Source: Euwallacea fornicatus
Taxonomy: Eukaryota; Arthropoda; Insecta; Coleoptera; Curculionidae
Direction: 5' to 3'
Assembly (NCBI RefSeq): GCF_040115645.1
Contig: NC_089568.1
Location: 2,108,001-2,172,000, forward strand
DNA length: 64,000 nucleotides
The translations under genes and the position numbers were made by a program. The notes under the pieces were generated by a model. The model was not told where the DNA came from. It did no database searches and saw nothing but the letters and a program-made list of their open reading frames with translations. Positions 48,801 to 60,500 of this stretch are shown here, in pieces (position 1 is the stretch's first letter; every line of letters starts with the position of its first letter).

Positions 48801-49654
48801 AACAGATGTTATTAAGGAACCGGATTCGCATCTAAACGTCTACAACAAAAACATTTTAAATTTAACAAGTTACAAGGTAAATTTAGGTTCTTCGGAGGTC
48901 CGTGCTTGGATGAAATCGTTTTTTGCTTGTCTATTAATAACCAATGGCTTGGTGTTTTTGAACAAAAGTGTTTAAGAAGTTTTCTCACGACAATCCACAG
49001 ATGAAAACAAGTTTGCTTGGCCGATCGGAAACGAGGTTCATAAAGTAATTATTCAAAGGAGCGCGAAATACTACTTAATATCTAATTTGTTATTTTGCTT
49101 TTTTCTTGAGAACCGATTTACTGAATACCCACATTATAGTTAATGACACCATTTAAATTTAGATTAATTTTATTGCTTTCAGTACCTAGATACGATCTAA
49201 AACCGATGCTACTTGAGGAGTATTTTCCGGGTAAGTAGACACTTCAATGCAGTATAATTAAGACGGTTCTATTTTACATGTACCGTTTAATAACAGTTTA
49301 TGTAGATAAGCGAATTTTTCATAAGCAAAAGGCTTTCCGCAAATTAACTCAGCATGAGGCGTATCAAGGATCAGACAGATGTACCGGGTATCCCGTTTGC
49401 AGAAGACGCCGGCTGTATCTCTAAAACTATTGAAAATGAAGCTTTGAAATAAAAAAACGTTATAACAAAAGTGACCAAAGTAAAAGGTTGGAAGTATTGT
49501 TTAAATTCTTAACTCCGTCCATAGGTCGTGAGTCTCATATAGTGAGCAAAAATCCGTCAAATAACTGAAGAAAACGCAATGAAAAGCTGCACTCAAAATG
49601 TTAGTTTCATTCGTGGAAAGTTTCTACATAATTTTTGTGTATGAAAGTTGTTTA
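45869..49654. other. Intergenic, transposon-derived in part
   Basis: Includes a TACAGGGTG end at 46687-46695, a GC-rich MITE candidate (47155-47580) and CACAGGGTG near 48373. The frame 46351-46656 (minus) is preceded by an acceptor-like TTTTCTTATAG but has no recognisable domain or partner exon. No gene is called. Confidence 0.4.
47155..47580. repeat. GC-rich MITE candidate with CGCG-type sub-terminal repeats
   Basis: The left side (GGGGGCTTCAGACCGATCGC then GCGCTGCGCCGCGC) is mirrored at the right (GGCGCGGCGCAGTTCGGC to GTAGAACCGCC). The ends resemble each other inverted (AAGGGGGCTTC and AAAGGCGGTTC). GC-rich short palindromes confined to both sides of a small AT-richer insert are typical of PIF/Harbinger- or hAT-type MITEs; the class is unproven and target duplications were not clean. 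Confidence 0.5.
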
Positions 49655-50464
49655 TACAGGGTGTTTCCTAAATGTTAAGCAAAAATTCAGCAGACTATTC
49701 TCTGAGTAATTTTAAAAATTATTTGTCCTTTGACGATTTTAGGAAAAATTCTTTGTTCTCTAGATACAAAGCCATAAATGTAGGAAGATGGTTTAGATCT
49801 TGAAAACATCATTAGTAAACACGTTGAACGTCACTTAATTTGAATGCGTTTCCAAATGAGTCACTTTTAATGTTTTTTTTATCATGAATACGTATACGAA
49901 TGCTGAGATGACTGACATGCATTTCCTGTATGGACTTGCCAATGGAAATTCGTTACGGGCCAGGCAATTTTACATTAAACTATTGCCGAATCAATCAAAA
50001 AATATTCGAAAGAATTCAAGCAAACTCCTCTAGAAATGCAATTAAAAATTTTCATACCAGTCACGCATGCGCCGAGGAAAGACCATATGGAACCCTCGAA
50101 GTTAATTTTCAACACGATTTTCCTTAAAAGTTTGAATTAGAATTGTGGGTGATTGGCTAATTGGATCAATATTGCTACCAAAAAGGCTTACAGGCGCAGT
50201 TTATCGTAATTTTTAAGAACAATCACTTTCTGAATTCCTTGAAGACGTACTATTGGCAACCAGAAATACAATGTGGTTTATGCACGATGGAACAGCAGCA
50301 CATTTTAATAGGATTGTGCGCGAATTTTTAATGGAAACATGTGGAGATCGCTGAACTCGTCGTAGTGGACTTCACTTATGGCCAGCTAGACATTTTAATT
50401 TGCTTAGTTTTTTAAGATTTATGTCATGTTAAAAAGGAAACCCCTACTTAAGTTACACTCTGTA
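49655..50464 (+). mobile_element. Tc1/mariner-type element, ~810 bp, TACAGGGTG ends
   Basis: Starts TACAGGGTGTTTCCTAAAT and ends with the complement of TACAGAGTGTAACTTAAGT. It encloses a broken plus-strand transposase. Short relative to an intact 1.3-1.6 kb element, so internally deleted. Confidence 0.6.
49884..50400 (+). pseudogene. Transposase with DUF4817-like N-terminus, broken
   Basis: From ATG 49884 it reads MNTYTNAEMTDMHFLYGLAN, then GNSLRARQFYIKLLPN, closely matching the start of the DUF4817 helix-turn-helix region. At about 50170-50340 later blocks appear (LPKRLTGAVYRNFLRT; WFMHDGTAAHFNRIVREFL, with the catalytic-core HDG-A--HF motif). The middle is deleted and several stops intervene. 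Inactive. Confidence 0.7.
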
Positions 50465-50679
50465 TTTGCGAGTTTTCTGTACAGAGCGCTGCGAACGTTG
50501 TCAGGTAAAAACTTAAATATATAGAGGAATTAAAGTGGTGGCTCTTAGAAAGAGCTTTCTTGCTTCTTCCAAGAAAGTGTCCAACAATCCATTATACACT
50601 GCACCGTAAAATTAACGCGTATTCTAAACTTTTACGCATTTTCGTTTTTATGATTTTAAAGTAAATATTTTACGCTTAC

Positions 50680-50988
50680 TAAAGTAGTATGACCATGGTT
50701 TTCAATAGATCTAACTTTCGTTTTAATCACATTGAAAGCATCGGGAGCTTCAACCGACAAAGCGGGCAACAAATTGCCGTTCTGGTAGTCAGAAATAATG
50801 TCTTCTTCACAAACTACCACTATTTTGTTGCTGACCCAATTGGGAATCAGTCTGACGATGTATAGTACAAGATCTCATTCGGTATCCGTAGGCACTGGAT
50901 CAGAATACATGATTCCGATGTTCTCCGCAATTATTTTAGTAAATACACGTGGATTTATAGCTCTCATGGCTATGAGAACATTATGGAG
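50680..50988 (-). pseudogene. Exon-like open unit with a single TGA, family unknown
   Basis: On the minus strand a pyrimidine-rich tract and AG at 50990-50989 precede a frame of about 103 codons that ends at a GTAAGC donor at 50679. The frame is interrupted once, by TGA after VPTDTE. Readable segments include RAINPRVFTKIIAENIGIMY, LIPNWVSNKIVVVCEEDI and NLLPALSVEAPDAFNVIKTK, which look like ordinary globular protein. CGA-to-TGA would be one CpG transition. It could be a dying gene exon or chance; the family was not recognised. Confidence 0.35.
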
Positions 50989-52848
50989 CTTACGTTATTA
51001 TGATGAAAAGGAAATGAAAAAAAATACATAACTTTTATTTTAATAAAATTTATTTGCCAGCAAAGCACAACATTGTGTAACTATTTTATTTAACAGTGAT
51101 AGAGCCTGAATGTTAATAACACTGTTCGTTTCATGGGTTGTTATTACATGCAATTTAAATTTGGTACAACACATACATTTTAAAGAATTAATTTTTTTAA
51201 TTCTACAATCTAAAGAACATATAATTTATACTCATAGTGATACGAATAATCTCTTATTAAGACTAATATAGGTTAATGTCCAATATTTCGTCAAGACCTT
51301 CTTGACATAATGCACAATATTTGAAGAAAAATCTCTTCGAGATCGATTTAATTTTGAACGCAATTGAAAGGCGTAGCGGTTAATACGTAATGTTATTAAG
51401 TTAAACACGTAATTTATTTTAACTACTTGCGTTAATATTACTGGAAAGAAAAATTCCAGATCCCGATGAAATAATTTAGGACACTTGAACTTCCGCCGCG
51501 GCTGACTAATCTCGCATAAAGTACATATTTTCGTGTCCAAATTTTCTTGTCGTCAACAAACCCCTTTCTTTATTACTACTAACTTTAATATTTAGGAACA
51601 AATAAGTATCGAATCTATGAAGAAAAGTCGACTAAAATAGACCTCATGTCAAAGTCATAAGTTCAAGTACAAGAAGACTTGGAAAGGTTGATAAGAATCT
51701 GGGAAAATAAATAAAAAATTAAGCAGTCTTCGATTATTAGTCACACATAACTAAAGGTTATGAAAGAAATGGTACATATAACGTTAAAGCCATTGAAAAA
51801 TCAATATGAGACACATTTTTGAACTCCACTATAAAAAAGGGAGTGGTGTCTATATACAAAACGAAATACCTCGTCGGTTACACTAATCTGGATATTAATC
51901 ATAATATAGATATACTATTTACAGAAGTAAATATAATATTTACTGGCATAAGAACCTGCCGAGTAGTTGAAGCGTATCAAGGAGTTTTTTTACCGAAAGT
52001 TTTTTTGTACAAGTAAACTAACTAAAACCCGATTTTTGGTTGTTTTCTTTTTTTTTTAATAATAATTATCTAAATTAAGTTTTATCCAAAACCTAGGCAA
52101 AGAAAATTTAACCTATCTTAAAAAACAAAAAGAATCATAAAACTGATTCAGATAGTAGTAAGTATGTAGTTTCTCAATTTTTCAATAAACAATAGTATCA
52201 ACGAAAACTGGACTTCTGACAGTACCCTGGAAATGAAAGTGTTTTCCAGAGGATTTTAAATATATAATATACTGCAACACGAATAAGCAACAACGATCAT
52301 AAAAGATTCAGGTATCGAGACAATTCAAATCGAAAACTAAACCTCACGAAAAGTAAAAGAATTTCAAAGAACTAACGACAAAATTAAAATTTAATTTCAG
52401 AATCTCGGAGATATCCTCCACTTTTATTTAAATGTCAGGTGATACTACTTTCAGGCAGGTACAAGTAGTATGAGAATAATTGGGCGCAATTTCTCGAGTT
52501 TTGTTACTCAAGAAACTGCAACACCGAGGCCAAAAATAATGCCACCTAAATGATTAAAAATATAGACGCGCAAAAGAAAAATTTAACGAAAAAAACGAGA
52601 AATTAAAATACGACTTCGAATCACCACAACACATTCAATAATACGCCTTTACAATATCACTTACATTAATTTACATTGACTGCTAATAGCTTTGACTAAA
52701 CATATATTATATTTATTTCCATCATTGTTATTTCAGGCAAATGATATTGGGGTATAATAATGCACATGTACATGAATGAGTTGAATGGTAAATTAGTTTA
52801 AAGGTGTTCAAAAATAATAGAAATTTCAACATTTGTTACGCTTAGTAT

Positions 52849-52894
52849 AAGAGGAAATAGCGATAAATGTTTACTTTTAACGCTATTTCCTCTT
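52849..52894. repeat. Perfect 14-bp stem hairpin
   Basis: AAGAGGAAATAGCG at 52849-52862 recurs inverted at 52881-52894 around an 18-nt loop. Function unknown. Confidence 0.5.
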
Positions 52895-53950
52895 CCAAAC
52901 GCTATGAAAATGGCCAAATATCACTTTTTTGTTATAAATATAAAAGAAACCGTTTTAAGTTGTTCGTGTTATAGTAATACATATTAATTATATTCGTATT
53001 TTTTGGGAGTTTCGTGCCACTGCCAGTGTCGCAACGAAATCACTTACAATACCAAAAAATTTTTTTAGAGTCACCGATACAAAGATATAGTCAATACTCT
53101 ATGCTCTTAACTTGCTATAATTTATTTTTTAAAATGTACATCCATAACATTGTTATTCAACAGTAAACAAATGTATTCGTATTTATTTTCTGAGTTAAAA
53201 TTGTAATTATAACCTGCGTGGGATTTTACTGATAAGTTTTGATGTAAACCAAACGTCAGATGAAGTGAGATAGAGAAAGACTTGCTTAACTTTGTCCAAA
53301 AAAAAACCAACAAACACGTTACTTAGGATAGCATTCCCTATATCTTTCATATTTCCACTATTTTCCTAGGCCAATAATAACTCGTCTAGGGGGATTCAAA
53401 AGAATCAGAAAAAATCGTTCTTTTCTACAAATCTACTGAGCTGTAAACTTTCCCAAAAAAAATTAAAGTTTACGTAAATTTCTTCCTTAAAATTGCAAAT
53501 GTTTGCTTATTTAACCAACTTTCTAATCCTGCTAGGCATCAAGATCCCCGCAGGGAATGTGAATAAAAACAATAATATAAAACATTTTAAGTAATGTATG
53601 AATTCTCGCCAAATTTTGATAGTCAAATCTGCGCTGCACAATTTCCTAAAACCGTTTAAAAAGTTACCAAATACTCATATGTTTGAAGCATTATCAACAA
53701 CCTTAAATGTCAATACTTACTAAATAACATCATTTGCCTGAAATTCAAAGATATTCAGTCAAACCAAAAACCACCTTATTCAACTTTCACAACTCGCTTT
53801 TTTACTTACAAAATGCTATCAGTTTATCACATTGCCACGTCGTACCGTTTTCCCGGTTAGGACGTCCAACACAACGGGGCACCAAACGGGAAAACCGTTT
53901 TCCCATTCTAACCCACAATTCTTTAGCTACATCTAAAATTATATTTCTAA

Positions 53951-56900
53951 CTACTCTAACCTTTTCAGCGCATCTTCTAATAATTCTTTAGTAGGTGACG
54001 GTTCTTGTACCGGTAGGTTCTTTTGATTACATTTCACGATTCCTTCCAATATCTCATCGAACGTCAGTAAACCTTTGTCGTCAGACAGAATAAGGTCTGC
54101 GTCCGGGGAAGAAATGTTGGAAATGCTGATATCCGAATCGTCTAAAGCCACTGCGTCGCAGGATACTTTCTCTACGTCGTACATACAGACCAAATCATCT
54201 TCTGTTTCTTGAGTCTGTTCCGGTCTGTTTTCTTTTGTTTCATCCGTTGGTTTTTCAGGGGAGTGGTGTTTCTTTTTGTTGACGTATGTTCGCTCGACTT
54301 TAAGACCCATTTGTTCTAACCTGAAAATAACAGAGAATGATTTACTTTAAAGAAATTTAGCAGACAGGAAGCTTTTTTAAACATAATTCAAGGAAATAAC
54401 TGTAAAAATAACTTACCCTCCTATCAAATGCAGCATTTAAAAAAGAGAAATTATATAAGATTATTCTAATTAAATGATTTCAAACTAACTATTAAAATAT
54501 TAAAACACCATTAGTATTAGCAATGTTTGATGAAGAGCCAATAAAGAATGTTTTTTCAATATTACGAAAAAATTCAGGTCAGATTTTTTGTATTAATATA
54601 AGAGAAAAAAAGCAACAAATGGTGCCAAACATTCGTATCTAAGTATGAACAATTTGCCCACTGTAAGAAATAGTACTCTCACGCACATACAGAAAATGAT
54701 TATAAAGTTATTAGGTCCAAAAACAAGTTTTTTATCCAATTATTCCATATGTTCGATTTGCCTCACATTTCAAATTGGTATCTAATTTTTTGCTCAATTT
54801 CTTGAATCATCTTCTTTATTTTATGGGTATGTACTCATTTTTACTGCAATAATCAATGGAGTGACCACAAAGCAGATTTACTTGCAAGTTTCCATATTGT
54901 AATGCATAACTGTATAATTAACCTATATGTCACTTTATGTAAACTATTAATCTTATTTTTACACATAGAATCCACCCATAAATTTTTCACATTGCCTAAG
55001 AACAGCAAATCTTATGGACCTTCGTTAATATTAAGTTCAGGTTAAGTGCAAGCTTTCAGTTACAGTGCGTTTTAAGTGTGTGGTGATATTAATGTTGAGG
55101 GAAGAAAAAAGTCAATTTTCCACAAATCTATTATTCCATATACAAAATACCTTATAATCGCTGACTTTTCAAAATATTCCATATTTACAACGTGTGTCTG
55201 CAAACTATGATTTTCATTCTTGACCAAATCAGGTACTCTTTGTCTTAAACTGTTCAAATGTGGATGCCCTTGTTCGTCTTGGGGGGTGTCTGACTTGCAG
55301 CTCATAAGTCTGTGTGGAAATAAACATACATCATATAGAATTCTCTAGAAGGCAAATGGAACTCTAATACATACCTGGGATCCGGTGTATCCCTTAAAAC
55401 CAGATAAAAAGCTGCCATATATTCCGAACAAGGCTGCAGTTGCTCCCATGTAAGTCCGGACACGTCAAGGGCCACTTGTTTCCCGTACATAAAGTACATT
55501 GCTGCAGCTGCTAACGTACTGTAGGAAAATTTAAGGAACCCAGGGTCCAAACTGAAAGCATCTAACATCTGAGATGCCCTGGTGAATTGGTAGCCAGAAT
55601 ATTGAGGGAACAGAAAGCTTCTGGTTGTGTCTTCGTGCAGTTTTCTTCTAATTACACTTGGAGCCTGATGATTTGATGTTAGAACAAAGTTGTGATCTTT
55701 AAGAAGAAAAATTACCTGGAAATGTATTTGCATGTACAAATTCAGCCAATCGCTAGGGGTCATAACATTCAAATCCCATCCTAAACTATTAAGGATCAGC
55801 AGTTCACAATTTAAAATATCATCAGGGGTGCAAGCGCCATCGCACACATACGATAGTTCAGTTAGTCGAGGTGGATATACCTCCTCTAATTTTGATGCTA
55901 AAAATAGACATGTAACGCCCACCTGGAAAACAAAATTGCTAATAGATTTCGTGTCAAAAAAAAAGTTTATTTCGCCCATACCAGTTGCAATTGGTTTTTA
56001 GGAACATCCGGCCGAAGAGACAAAAATCTATCGAAATAGTCAACAGTCAGGTAGTATGTGACTCGCCGCAAGTGGTAAACTTCACATACTTCCATGACCC
56101 AATCAAGCAAAATGGCGCGCATACGAGGCATAAAGTTGCTGAAGTCTTCGAACAGACGAGGATTTCGGAGGTTAAGGGATGCTTCTTCTTTATAGACCTA
56201 AAAACCAATATAAAATTTGTAAATCACTGTATTGACCCATTCAAACAACTTTCTAGATAACTTATGATACAATATGACCAAAGATTCTTGAACTTTGATT
56301 AATAATTAGTTTAAATGAGGCATCCTATCCAAACACTATGCACAACGAAGTATCATGTCATTAGGTTTACAGATTACTTTGACCTATTTTCAGTCACTGG
56401 CGCCTTTTAAAATTATTATTCAACATTAAGTAGCAATATTGAAGTTACTTGAATTGCAAAGTTTGTATAATGGCGAAGCTTGTTCCTTTATCGCTTGTGA
56501 TAAGACGAGATGGTCTTAGTTCCCACGTTACTTGTTTGTTTATATTTATGTTAAGTAGGATAAGATACGAAAAAATTCAATTGCGCTAGGCAAAAATAGT
56601 TGCAAAGAGACCAATCTTCTTACCATGTACATCCAAACTTCCTTGCTGTCTGCCCAATTCATCAAGGGCAAAGGAACTCGACGAGTTTTCCTTGGAGACC
56701 CAAAGTCCTGTCTCGCACTATTCTTCCTTTTGCTAGTTCTGCTTTGAGCACTCCTTCCTTCTTTCACCGAATGAGGAGTTTTGTGATCCTTTTCAGTTGT
56801 GCAGGCTTTGAAGGATGATGGCCCAGGATCCTTCTGACTGAAGTCATTTGCGCCTTTTTCTATGTAATATTAAATCATTTATGTTAAACCATTGTCCAAA

Positions 56901-57485
56901 ATCATTGTTTCGGAAATAATAATAGAATACACAGTCAAATACGCAAAATGGCAATACGTAATTAACGCATAAGGTTTATAATCCCTATGACTAACCTACA
57001 ACAAATTAAATGAATTCCCAAGTGGCATAATTAACATATTAATCATTGCAATTTTTGCTGTTTGATAATTAAGTACATTTGCCAGCGAAGCGTGGTGTGT
57101 CTGACTGGCATTTTAAATTTTAAAGAGATATTGCAGCAGAACAACAATGGATTATTTAACACAATATTTACATGTGCATAACTGCAAAAATGAAAAAAGT
57201 AAAAAACTTACCAAGATTTCCTTCTGATTCACTCTCACGCCTCTTCTCACCACTCTCTTGTATATTCTTGTCCCTGGCCAAAGCATTCTCGCGAATATTC
57301 TGACCATATTTAAAACCCCAGACTGTTTGTTTTGGGTGAATTCTCAGCAACTCCGGGAACGTAAGTTTTGTATTTTCGCTATAAGTTTCTTCCTCCAATC
57401 TATTGAGCAGTTCATTGTTGTCACTATCACTGAGGTTCCCTAAATCAAGAGCTTCAGAGGTCTGCAGACTGTTGTCAGAGCTCAT
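53951..57485 (-). CDS. CycE: Cyclin E, G1/S cyclin
   Basis: Seven exons: 57485-57212, 56859-56624, 56197-55982, 55922-55716, 55664-55375, 55309-55151 and 54320-53951. All junctions are GT...AG and in frame; 1752 coding bases give 583 aa plus TAG. Intron 4 is only 51 bp and is itself open, so a read-through variant would add 17 residues. The cyclin box begins near residue 158 with NWADSKEVW, then PRMRAILLDWVMEVCEVYHL (MRAIL at 196-200) and FLASKLEEVYPP, with Lys253 as the usual CDK contact. DGACTPDDIL is typical of E-type cyclins. Known role: activates CDK2 to start DNA replication; nuclear. Exon 6 has TPQDE (Thr416), which fits the T-P-x-x-E pattern of Fbw7 degrons, whereas the canonical C-terminal TPPxS degron is not seen. 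The chosen ATG AGC is the first ATG after a likely 5'-UTR acceptor at 57531. Confidence 0.96.
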
Positions 57486-57530
57486 TGTAGAGAAAATTTG
57501 CTGCTTTATTATGGAAGAGTGTATCTGCAA

Positions 57531-60500
57531 CTATGAAGTAAATCGCGTTAAAATTATACCGAATTTCTCTTAGGGAATGAAGAAATTTTAGCATTATATT
57601 ACGATTTAAGTATGCTGCTATGTACTGACACAAGTTAAATCTCTATGCAAATTGGAGATGCCAACACCTCACGCGTGCTTAAATATATCAATGTTATAGC
57701 AAGCGTGGTTTGTAAAACAAAATCAAATTAAAGGTGAATATATAAACTATAAATTCCAATAAGAATTGGTTCACCTATCAAATAGTAACCTAGTTTTCAG
57801 TTTAAAAAACATCGCACAATGTTTTACAGCTTTAGAATCAACAATAAAGCATAAAAGAACTAGGACGTCTGAGTGGGTGGGAAAATTTAGAATAGTGCAC
57901 GTTTGATTGATAGGAAAAGTTTTTCCGGAAGTGGCGTCAATGAAAGAACGGATCTAATGGAATATGTAAAGGAAAAATCACCCAATTTTTGAATAGGTTC
58001 TGCTTTATTACAACAAAATCCGTATACTGTGACCTACTTCATAGACCTTTAAAATTTAAAAGGATGTGGATTGTATTGTTGACAATTATAAATATGCGTT
58101 AAATACGCAATGGAGTGATGTAACAAAACATGAAACGAGCGAACACACAGGTAATATGGCTGATGGTTACATCCATTATGTATAAAAAGGAAATTGATCA
58201 TTTCAAGTTTTGACTCACAAAAGAGCAATTTGGTACTAATCACCTTATTCCCATCATTCTTCGCTGCCACGACCGTTTCTGAGATATAGAAATAGCATGT
58301 TACTTGAACAAATAATAAACAAGATTAGGCGGATATTTAAAACTTAAAAGGATCTTATCAGGTTGCTTAAAAGTACTTAAATGCCTGAATAGGACAAATA
58401 CTAGTCAACTGATAATAAATTTACAAGAAATACGCGAAACTCTGAAAACCACAAGTAACAGGTAAAAGCTCACTAGGCATGACCAAAGTTATAGAATTTA
58501 CAACTGAGAAAACACTTAAATGTATCTTCAAGAACCGCAAGCATTAATGAGAAACGCTCGTCATTATAGGTGTAGACCACCTTATTATTGCTATTCCGTA
58601 GCCAGGACAATGGTAATGACTAGTTAATGTTCTGTAATTATTTGAAGAAGTATTAAAAGCTTATAAAAAGATATCTTTTAAATTAAAAAAAATAATTGAA
58701 AAGATTTTATAAGTTTTGTGTTCCTGGGTTTGTTCACTAAAAACATTTGTTCCAAAGCAAGAAATGTTTTAAGTTCAAAGAATAATGACTTCAATATAGC
58801 ACTAATATGACCTGGTTCTTTGTTCATAATTATTAAACCTGAAATTCAGTAAACTTGAGTACTCTGTAGAGCGCCTGAGAACTTGGAAAGGTGTAATTGC
58901 AAAATTCTTCCGACTCTTGACATTGGACAATAAAATTTTACCATTATTTAGGTAATCATTAAAAACAAATTAAGAATTCACCACTTATTGCCCACTTTTA
59001 ACTTAAGGTTCTGTTGTTATCTAATTCTCCACCTGCAGTTAAACTGGAGGCTGTGACTAATGCATAATGGAACATAGGTTAACTCAAGAAAACTTTTCTT
59101 TTATAGGAAAACCTCATTTATCTGAATAGGCATCACCACCCCCCAGATGATGGTTATTGAAGGGAAAACAAAAAGTAACGAAAACTGCTGTAAGAAATAT
59201 AAAGGGCCAACTACATGCAGGAACACTAAGACAATGGCTTAATGTACCATTTCTACCATATAGCACTATTTTCGAATTGGGAATTACCCTCTAGATTAGA
59301 AGCTCCTTAAAGAACAATAAAGTTCAAAGCATCTTTTAAATCGCAGTGCAATAAAAAATATTTTTACTTCAACTCAAAAGTTGAAGCCCTTTTGAAAGAA
59401 AAACCGACAGGAAATATGAAAGATGCTGTTGCTAATGAGGTAACTTAGAAGCAGTACATGTTACCTAAGTGAAGAACTTTCCTTTTAATACTCCATTGAA
59501 CAACATGATATCAGACAATTTCGCAACCCGCCTCCATTTTCCAAGTGCCTGAATTGAACAACCCCTTGTAGTAATGATTAAGTCAACTCAAATGAGAATG
59601 TTTACACTCATGTTGCAAAACAATGTTGAAAGTCTAACTTAAAAAAAGTTTAAAATGCTAGACCAACTGTTGTGGCATCCTAAGAAAATTTACTGATATA
59701 GAGCCACAATATTACTGCAAAATAATGACTTAAATTTTTATCAGCTAGACTTTATGTAAAATAAAGAAATTTCAAAGGTTTAATGAAAATTATACATATT
59801 TTCTAAACTAACCATAATAGCAGGATTCTGTTGGAAAAGTTTCTTTCATAAGAACACCTTGATTTAAGATAGAGCCTTTTTGACAATGGATACATGCACT
59901 TTACCCCTGAGGAGAAATCTAAAGAACCACCATTAATAATACATATGATAAAATGCCCTGTATTGCATGACTAAATAGATGACCTCTGTCTTAAACTAGT
60001 AACTTAAAATTGAAGTCACCCCACCATCTTATAGAATTGGACAACTAAGTGTCAACTAAAAGGATATTTATGACTTAAAAGGGCAAATTTTATGGTTGCA
60101 TACCCACGGTGTACTTTTTCCATTTGAACCCTTCCAAATTGGTTGAACTAGTGCAAAATCAGAAAAATAGCTATTGCCCCACTCCTGACAAAGTACCTAA
60201 TATCATGCCAAGATCCATCAGAATGTTTGATAAAGATGGCATAGACAAAATTGATAATCAAAAACAGTTTTAAAATTTTATTGGACAAATTACAGGCAGT
60301 AATAGTGTTACATAACAATGTACCACCATTTTGGCCACAACTACCAAGATGTCTCTGAAAGAACAGATATATTTGGTTAGAAGATAATAATTACAAGAGT
60401 CCCTTCAAGGAAGAAAAACAATGGGGCAGTCAATAGGGCAGTTTATTAAGAGAGTGAGAAAAAATCTTATTTTAAAAAAGTGTAAGACAAATGTATCTTC

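Larger units (their letters stand above)
50465..53950. other. Intergenic; one exon-like unit, otherwise nothing recognised
   Basis: Apart from 50680-50988 and the hairpin at 52849-52894, no structure was recognised. A 102-codon minus frame at 51232-51540 opens with a non-ATG codon and shows no family features. Confidence 0.4.

Noticed and set aside
50680..50988. Selenocysteine reading of the in-frame TGA
   Set aside because: No downstream SECIS-like structure was identified and the family is unknown; simple nonsense is more likely.
57486..57530. TTG-initiated upstream extension of Cyclin E
   Set aside because: It requires a non-ATG start and lies directly after a probable 5'-UTR splice acceptor; the ATG at 57485 is preferred.
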